Shown here: positions 59,746 through 64,000 of the stretch, in pieces
Numbering within the stretch: position 1 is the first letter of the stretch
Layout: the number at the start of each line of letters is the position of its first letter
Assembly (NCBI RefSeq): GCF_014679505.1
Contig: NZ_CP061474.1
Span: forward strand, 3,072,001-3,136,000
Origin: Geobacillus sp. 46C-IIa
GTDB taxonomy: Bacteria > Bacillota > Bacilli > Bacillales > Anoxybacillaceae
DNA length: 64,000 nucleotides
Direction of reading: 5' to 3'
Made by a program: the position numbers and the translations under genes
Notes under the pieces: model-generated
The model's database searches: none
What the model was told of the DNA's origin: nothing
What the model saw: the letters and a program-made list of their open reading frames with translations, nothing else

Positions 59746-61949
59746 GGAATAGCCCCTTTCCAGACGTTTCGCATGTCGTCGACCGAAAGGCGAATGACCG
59801 TTTCCCCATGTTCCCCGTTCACTGTCAGTATGCCGTCGTTCGTCACTTCACCGATCTGTTTCGCTTCTACGAGCTGCTCAAATGCTTCTTGATGTTCTTT
59901 TTTCACCGAGACAACAAAGCGCGACTGCGTTTCGCTGAACAGCTCGCTCACTAGATCGCCATTGATCGTCACATTTGCACCAAGCCCGGAAGCGCCGATG
60001 ACACACTCGGCAAGCGCAACCGCCAATCCACCTTCAGCGATGTCATGCGCTGACGCCACGACCCCGGCGCGAATCGCGGTCAACAGCTGATGCTGGCGGC
60101 TTGCTTCGACCGTCAAATCGAGTGCCGGCGCTTTTCCAAAAATGCGGCCCTCTAACCATTTTTGCAACTCGCTGCCGCCAAACTCCGGTTTCGCCTCGCC
60201 GATCACATAAATCAAGTCGCCTGCTTGCTTAAACGGCTGGGTCGTCACATGGGAAAGATCGTCAATGAGCCCGACCATCCCGACGACCGGCGTCGGATAG
60301 ACCGCTTCACCATTCGTTTCATTATAAAGCGAGACGTTGCCGCTCACGACCGGCGTTCCGAGCGCTCGGCACGCTTCACTCATCCCGTCAACCGCTTTTT
60401 CAAGCTGCCAAAAAATGTCCGGCTTTTCCGGGCTGCCGAAGTTGAGGCAGTCGGTAATGGCGAGCGGTTTCGCCCCAGAGCAAACGACGTTGCGCGCCGC
60501 CTCGGCAACGGCAATTTTTCCGCCCATTTCGGGATCTAGGTACAAATAGCGCGAGTTGCAGTCTGTTGTGAGCGCGAGCGCCTTATTCGTGCCACGAATG
60601 CGCACGACGGCCGCGTCCGATCCCGGGGCGACGACCGTGTTCGTCCGCACCATGTAGTCGTACTGGTCATACACCCATTCCTTGCTGGCGATCGTCGGCT
60701 GCGCCAACAGCCCAAGCAGTGTCCGGCCGTAATCATCAATTTGCGGAATATACGGCGGCATCGCTTGAAATTCGCGGTAATAATCCGGCTCTGCCGATGG
60801 TTTATGATATACCGGTGCGTCTTTCGCCAACGCATCAACCGGAATTTCTGCCGCCACTTCGCCCTGGAAAAACAGGCGGAGCATTTTATCGTCGGTCACT
60901 TTCCCGATCGCTTTTGCCTCCAAACCGTATTTCGCAAAAATCGCAGCGATTTCCTCTTCCCGCCCTTGCTCAACAACAAGCAACATCCGCTCCTGTGATT
61001 CAGACAACATCATTTCGTATGGCGTCATACCCGCCTCGCGCTGCGGAACAAGATCTAAATTCATTTCGATCCCGAAGCCGCCTTTGCTCGCCATCTCAGC
61101 CGAGGAACTCGTAAGCCCAGCGGCGCCCATATCTTGAATGCCGACTAATGCATCGGACTTGACTGCTTCTAGACACGCTTCCAGCAACAGTTTTTCCATA
61201 AACGGGTCGCCGACTTGCACGGCCGGACGCTTCGCTTCCGATTGCTCGCTTAATTCCTCAGAGGCAAACGTCGCCCCGTGGATGCCGTCGCGTCCCGTTT
61301 TCGCCCCGACATACATGACCGTATTGCCGACCCCAGTCGCCACACCGCGTTGAATATCTTCATGGCGGATGATGCCGACGCACATGGCATTAACTAACGG
61401 ATTGCCTTCATACGCCGGGTCAAACTGCACTTCACCGCCGACGGTCGGAATGCCGATGCAGTTGCCGTACCCGGCGATGCCGGCGACGACGTGTTCAAAT
61501 AAATATTTGACGCGCGGTGACGTCAATTCGCCAAATCGAAGCGAGTTAAGCAGCGCAATCGGCCGCGCTCCCATCGAAAAGACGTCACGGATAATGCCGC
61601 CGACCCCGGTCGCCGCCCCTTGATATGGCTCGATCGCTGACGGATGGTTATGGCTTTCGATTTTAAACGCCACCGCCAGCCCGTCGCCGATATCGACAAT
61701 TCCCGCGCCTTCGCCCGGCCCTTGCAGCACGTGCGGGCCATCGGTCGGGAATTTTTTCAGCACAGGTTTGGAATTTTTGTAGCTGCAATGCTCTGACCAC
61801 ATAACGGAAAAAATGCCCGTTTCCGTGTAGTTCGGCAGTCGGCCCAAAATCGCTTCAATGCGGGCAAACTCCTCGTCCGTCAATCCCATTTCACGATACA
61901 ATTTTTGTTCTTTAATCATCGCCGCGCTCGGCTCAAGCAGTAACGACAT
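59721..61949 (-). CDS. purL: FGAM synthetase, large subunit PurL
   Basis: The 742-residue protein has [38 protein letters not shown] and [18 protein letters not shown], typical of the small-type PurL that works with PurS and PurQ. It converts FGAR to FGAM using ammonia from PurQ. It overlaps purQ by 17 bases. Confidence 0.97.
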   Translation of the reverse strand: MSLLLEPSAAMIKEQKLYREMGLTDEEFARIEAILGRLPNYTETGIFSVMWSEHCSYKNSKPVLKKFPTDGPHVLQGPGEGAGIVDIGDGLAVAFKIESHNHPSAIEPYQGAATGVGGIIRDVFSMGARPIALLNSLRFGELTSPRVKYLFEHVVAGIAGYGNCIGIPTVGGEVQFDPAYEGNPLVNAMCVGIIRHEDIQRGVATGVGNTVMYVGAKTGRDGIHGATFASEELSEQSEAKRPAVQVGDPFMEKLLLEACLEAVKSDALVGIQDMGAAGLTSSSAEMASKGGFGIEMNLDLVPQREAGMTPYEMMLSESQERMLLVVEQGREEEIAAIFAKYGLEAKAIGKVTDDKMLRLFFQGEVAAEIPVDALAKDAPVYHKPSAEPDYYREFQAMPPYIPQIDDYGRTLLGLLAQPTIASKEWVYDQYDYMVRTNTVVAPGSDAAVVRIRGTNKALALTTDCNSRYLYLDPEMGGKIAVAEAARNVVCSGAKPLAITDCLNFGSPEKPDIFWQLEKAVDGMSEACRALGTPVVSGNVSLYNETNGEAVYPTPVVGMVGLIDDLSHVTTQPFKQAGDLIYVIGEAKPEFGGSELQKWLEGRIFGKAPALDLTVEASRQHQLLTAIRAGVVASAHDIAEGGLAVALAECVIGASGLGANVTINGDLVSELFSETQSRFVVSVKKEHQEAFEQLVEAKQIGEVTNDGILTVNGEHGETVIRLSVDDMRNVWKGAIPCLLKSKD

Positions 61950-62619
61950 GCGTCTCCCTCCAATAATTGACGATCGATCGGAATAGTTTCAGTCCGTCCG
62001 CGCTGCCGAGCAAAGCGTCGACCGCCCGCTCCGGATGCGGCATCATGCCGAGCACATTGCCGCGCTCGTTGACAATGCCGGCGATATCCGCCAAGCTCCC
62101 GTTCGGGTTTTCCCCATGGTAGCGGAAGACGATTTGCCGGTTTTCGACAAGGCGCTGGAGCGTTTGTTCGTCGCAATAATAGTTTCCTTCACCATGGGCG
62201 ATCGGAATGGTGATCACTTCGCCCTTGTTATAGGCAGAGGTAAACATCGTTTCATTGTTTTCCACGACAAGCTGCACCGGTCGGCAAATGAATTTTAACC
62301 CTTGATTGCGGCGCATCGCCCCAGGAAGCAAGCCGGCTTCGAGCAAAATTTGAAACCCGTTGCACACCCCAAGCACCGGTTTTCCCGCTTCGGCGGCTTG
62401 TTTCACGGCAGCCATCACCTTGGAGAAACGGGCGATCGCTCCGGAACGCAAGTAATCACCGTACGAAAAGCCGCCCGGAAGCAAAATGGCGTCAAAATGG
62501 TCGAGATTGTCCTCGTCATGCCAAACGTATTCGACCTCTTCGCCAAGTTCATCGGCGATCGCATGATACATATCGACATCACAGTTCGATCCCGGAAAGA
62601 CAATGACGGCAAACTTCAT
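61933..62619 (-). CDS. purQ: FGAM synthetase, glutaminase subunit PurQ
   Basis: The 228-residue class I glutamine amidotransferase has the nucleophile Cys in [14 protein letters not shown] (near residue 85) and the His/Glu pair in [10 protein letters not shown] near 196. It delivers ammonia to PurL. ATG at 62619 overlaps the purS stop by 4 bases. Confidence 0.97.
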   Translation of the reverse strand: MKFAVIVFPGSNCDVDMYHAIADELGEEVEYVWHDEDNLDHFDAILLPGGFSYGDYLRSGAIARFSKVMAAVKQAAEAGKPVLGVCNGFQILLEAGLLPGAMRRNQGLKFICRPVQLVVENNETMFTSAYNKGEVITIPIAHGEGNYYCDEQTLQRLVENRQIVFRYHGENPNGSLADIAGIVNERGNVLGMMPHPERAVDALLGSADGLKLFRSIVNYWRETHVVTA

Positions 62620-62870
62620 CGGGCGACGGCCTCCTCGATTTCATAGCGATAGTCTTCAATGACTGGATTAGACAGCAATTTTTCACACATCTCGCGAACG
62701 AGTTCATCGATATCGCGATCGCTATCGTCAATGACAAGCTCCATAAACTTGCCGATTCTGACGTCTTTCACTTCCGTATACGATAAGCTGTGCAGCGCCC
62801 CCTTCACCGCTGTCCCTTGTGGATCCAACACACTCTCACGCAACGTGACATACACTTTTACTTTATACAT
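62616..62870 (-). CDS. purS: FGAM synthetase subunit PurS
   Basis: The 84-residue protein begins [21 protein letters not shown], the PurS signature, and ends in an acidic helix. It links PurL and PurQ into an active complex. It overlaps purC by 13 bases and purQ by 4. Confidence 0.96.
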   Translation of the reverse strand: MYKVKVYVTLRESVLDPQGTAVKGALHSLSYTEVKDVRIGKFMELVIDDSDRDIDELVREMCEKLLSNPVIEDYRYEIEEAVAR

Positions 62871-63589
62871 GCCGATTCTCCCCCTAACCGATGTAAAATG
62901 ACCTCATACGCCTCTGTTAAACTGCCAAGATCACGGCGAAATACGTCCTTATCCAATTTCTCATTCGTCTCGGCGTCCCAAAGCCGGCACGTATCCGGTG
63001 ACACCTCATCCGCTAAGAGGATAGCGCCGTCCGCCGTGCGGCCAAACTCAAGCTTAAAATCAATTAATCTCACTTTTCGCTCGGCAAAATGGGCGCGCAA
63101 CACGTCGTTCACTTTCAGCGCTTCGCTTTTCAGCCAGGCGACCTCCTCACGGCTGGCGAGCTTCAAAATCGCAATGTGATCTTCGACGAGCAGCGGATCG
63201 CCAAGGTCATCGTTTTTGTAGTAAAACTCGACAAGTGGGGCTTCAAGCGGTGTCCCTTCCGCCAAGCCGAGACGCTTCGCCAAACTCCCGGCTACGACGT
63301 TGCGGACGACGACTTCAAGCGGGATGATGGTCACCCGTCGGACCAATTGTTCCGTTGGCGACAGCTTTTCAATAAAATGATTGGCAACGCCTGCTTCTTG
63401 CAATTTCGCAAACAATAAACTGGAAATCTCGTTATTGAGCCGCCCTTTGCCGGCGATCGTCGCCTTTTTCTCGCCGTTAAACGCCGTGGCGCTGTCTTTG
63501 TACTCCACCCAAAGGACATCCGTTTCATCCGTCGCATAAATTTTTTTCGCTTTCCCTTCATACAACAACTGCTGTTTTGTCGGCATCAT
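62858..63589 (-). CDS. purC: SAICAR synthetase
   Basis: The protein of about 243 residues begins [17 protein letters not shown] and has [20 protein letters not shown] and [12 protein letters not shown], the PurC signatures. It joins aspartate to CAIR. ATGs at 63589 and 63586 follow GGAGG at 5 and 8 bases; either may be used. The frame upstream to 63601 overlaps the ribosome site. Confidence 0.96.
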   Translation of the reverse strand: MMPTKQQLLYEGKAKKIYATDETDVLWVEYKDSATAFNGEKKATIAGKGRLNNEISSLLFAKLQEAGVANHFIEKLSPTEQLVRRVTIIPLEVVVRNVVAGSLAKRLGLAEGTPLEAPLVEFYYKNDDLGDPLLVEDHIAILKLASREEVAWLKSEALKVNDVLRAHFAERKVRLIDFKLEFGRTADGAILLADEVSPDTCRLWDAETNEKLDKDVFRRDLGSLTEAYEVILHRLGGESACIK

Positions 63590-63662
63590 GAAAGCCTCCA
63601 TTATACAGAAGATTGAAAATTTTCCGTGTAACCGGCCGGCATGAGAGCCAGCCGGCTTCCAC

Positions 63663-64000
63663 TTACTCTAATCCTAAGCGGGCAAAAATCGTATCGACGT
63701 GTTTCAAATGGTGGCGGTAATCAAAGCAATCGTCGAGCTCTTCCTTCGTCAACCGGTTCGTAATCCGCTCATCCGCTTCGAGAAGCGAGCGGAACGGCAC
63801 TTGTCTCTCCCACGCTTCCATCGCTTTCGGCTGCACTAAATCGTACGCTTCCTCGCGCGTCATCCCTTTGTCAATCAAGGCGAGCAAGACGCGCTGCGAG
63901 TAAATGAGCCCGAACGTGCGCTCCATATTTTTCTTCATATTTTCCGGATACACAAGCAGGTTTTTCACAATGTTAGCGAACCGGTTCAACATATAGTTCA
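63663..64000 (-). CDS. purB: Adenylosuccinate lyase, C-terminal part (cut by window edge)
   Basis: About 112 C-terminal residues are visible: [41 protein letters not shown], then a helical end. This is the C-terminal domain of PurB, which splits SAICAR and adenylosuccinate. It is the first operon gene seen here; the start and any purE/purK and PurR-controlled promoter lie beyond the right edge. Confidence 0.95.
   Translation of the reverse strand, partial: NYMLNRFANIVKNLLVYPENMKKNMERTFGLIYSQRVLLALIDKGMTREEAYDLVQPKAMEAWERQVPFRSLLEADERITNRLTKEELDDCFDYRHHLKHVDTIFARLGLE

Noticed and set aside
58948-59892. 314-residue rightward frame opposite purF
   Set aside because: Antisense to a conserved enzyme and without motif or ribosome site.

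Overview
The window looks like the chromosome of a thermophilic Gram-positive of the genus Geobacillus (G. stearothermophilus or a close relative). The grounds are a PcrA very close to the well-studied B. stearothermophilus enzyme, a 1,087-residue Cas9 very close to GeoCas9, a Bacillus-type purine operon followed by yerA-yerB-yerC-pcrB-pcrA-ligA-camS, a CssRS/HtrB-like divergon and strong AGGAGG ribosome sites. No rRNA or tRNA gene was seen.

Layout. 0-9.5 kb: start of a flotillin gene and its NfeD partner under a sigma-W-type promoter, a decayed Rpn-type gene, small genes, an HtrA protease divergent from a two-component pair through a mirror-image promoter region, a PspA module and an MFS transporter. 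9.5-29 kb is an accessory defence island: a P1 peptidase, two small CRISPR arrays with 30-nt repeats (one beside a lone cas6), an IS3 relic, a complete type II-C CRISPR-Cas locus (tracrRNA, cas9, cas1, cas2 and a 28-repeat array), an Rpn-type nuclease/transposase gene, and a complete type II Wadjet operon (jetABCD). 29-36 kb: a nonsense-broken coiled-coil gene, a three-gene osmoprotectant/glycine-betaine-type ABC importer, two transposase relics, and a metY gene broken by one frameshift. 36-53 kb: gatCAB, a coiled-coil gene with a consensus promoter, VOC and amine-oxidase genes, a LOG-family gene, then camS-ligA-pcrA-pcrB and yerC-yerB-yerA. 53.5-64 kb: the purine operon purB(partial)-C-S-Q-L-F-M-N-H-D, leftward.

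How parts work together. The II-C locus appears self-sufficient. The tracrRNA has its own promoter and terminator. Each crRNA repeat ends in an extended -10 element, so each spacer can be transcribed on its own. cas9-cas1-cas2 overlap as one rightward unit that ends at a terminator before the array. The two 30-nt-repeat arrays have matching leaders (a sigma-A promoter plus an upstream palindrome) but no interference genes in the window, so they need effectors encoded elsewhere or are relics. Wadjet adds anti-plasmid defence.

The least routine observations are the mirrored response-regulator operators at 4.0-4.1 kb, the twin array leaders, the block change in II-C spacer length, and LexA-like boxes at pcrA and at the 39.5-kb coiled-coil gene. 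No wholly new system could be demonstrated from sequence alone.
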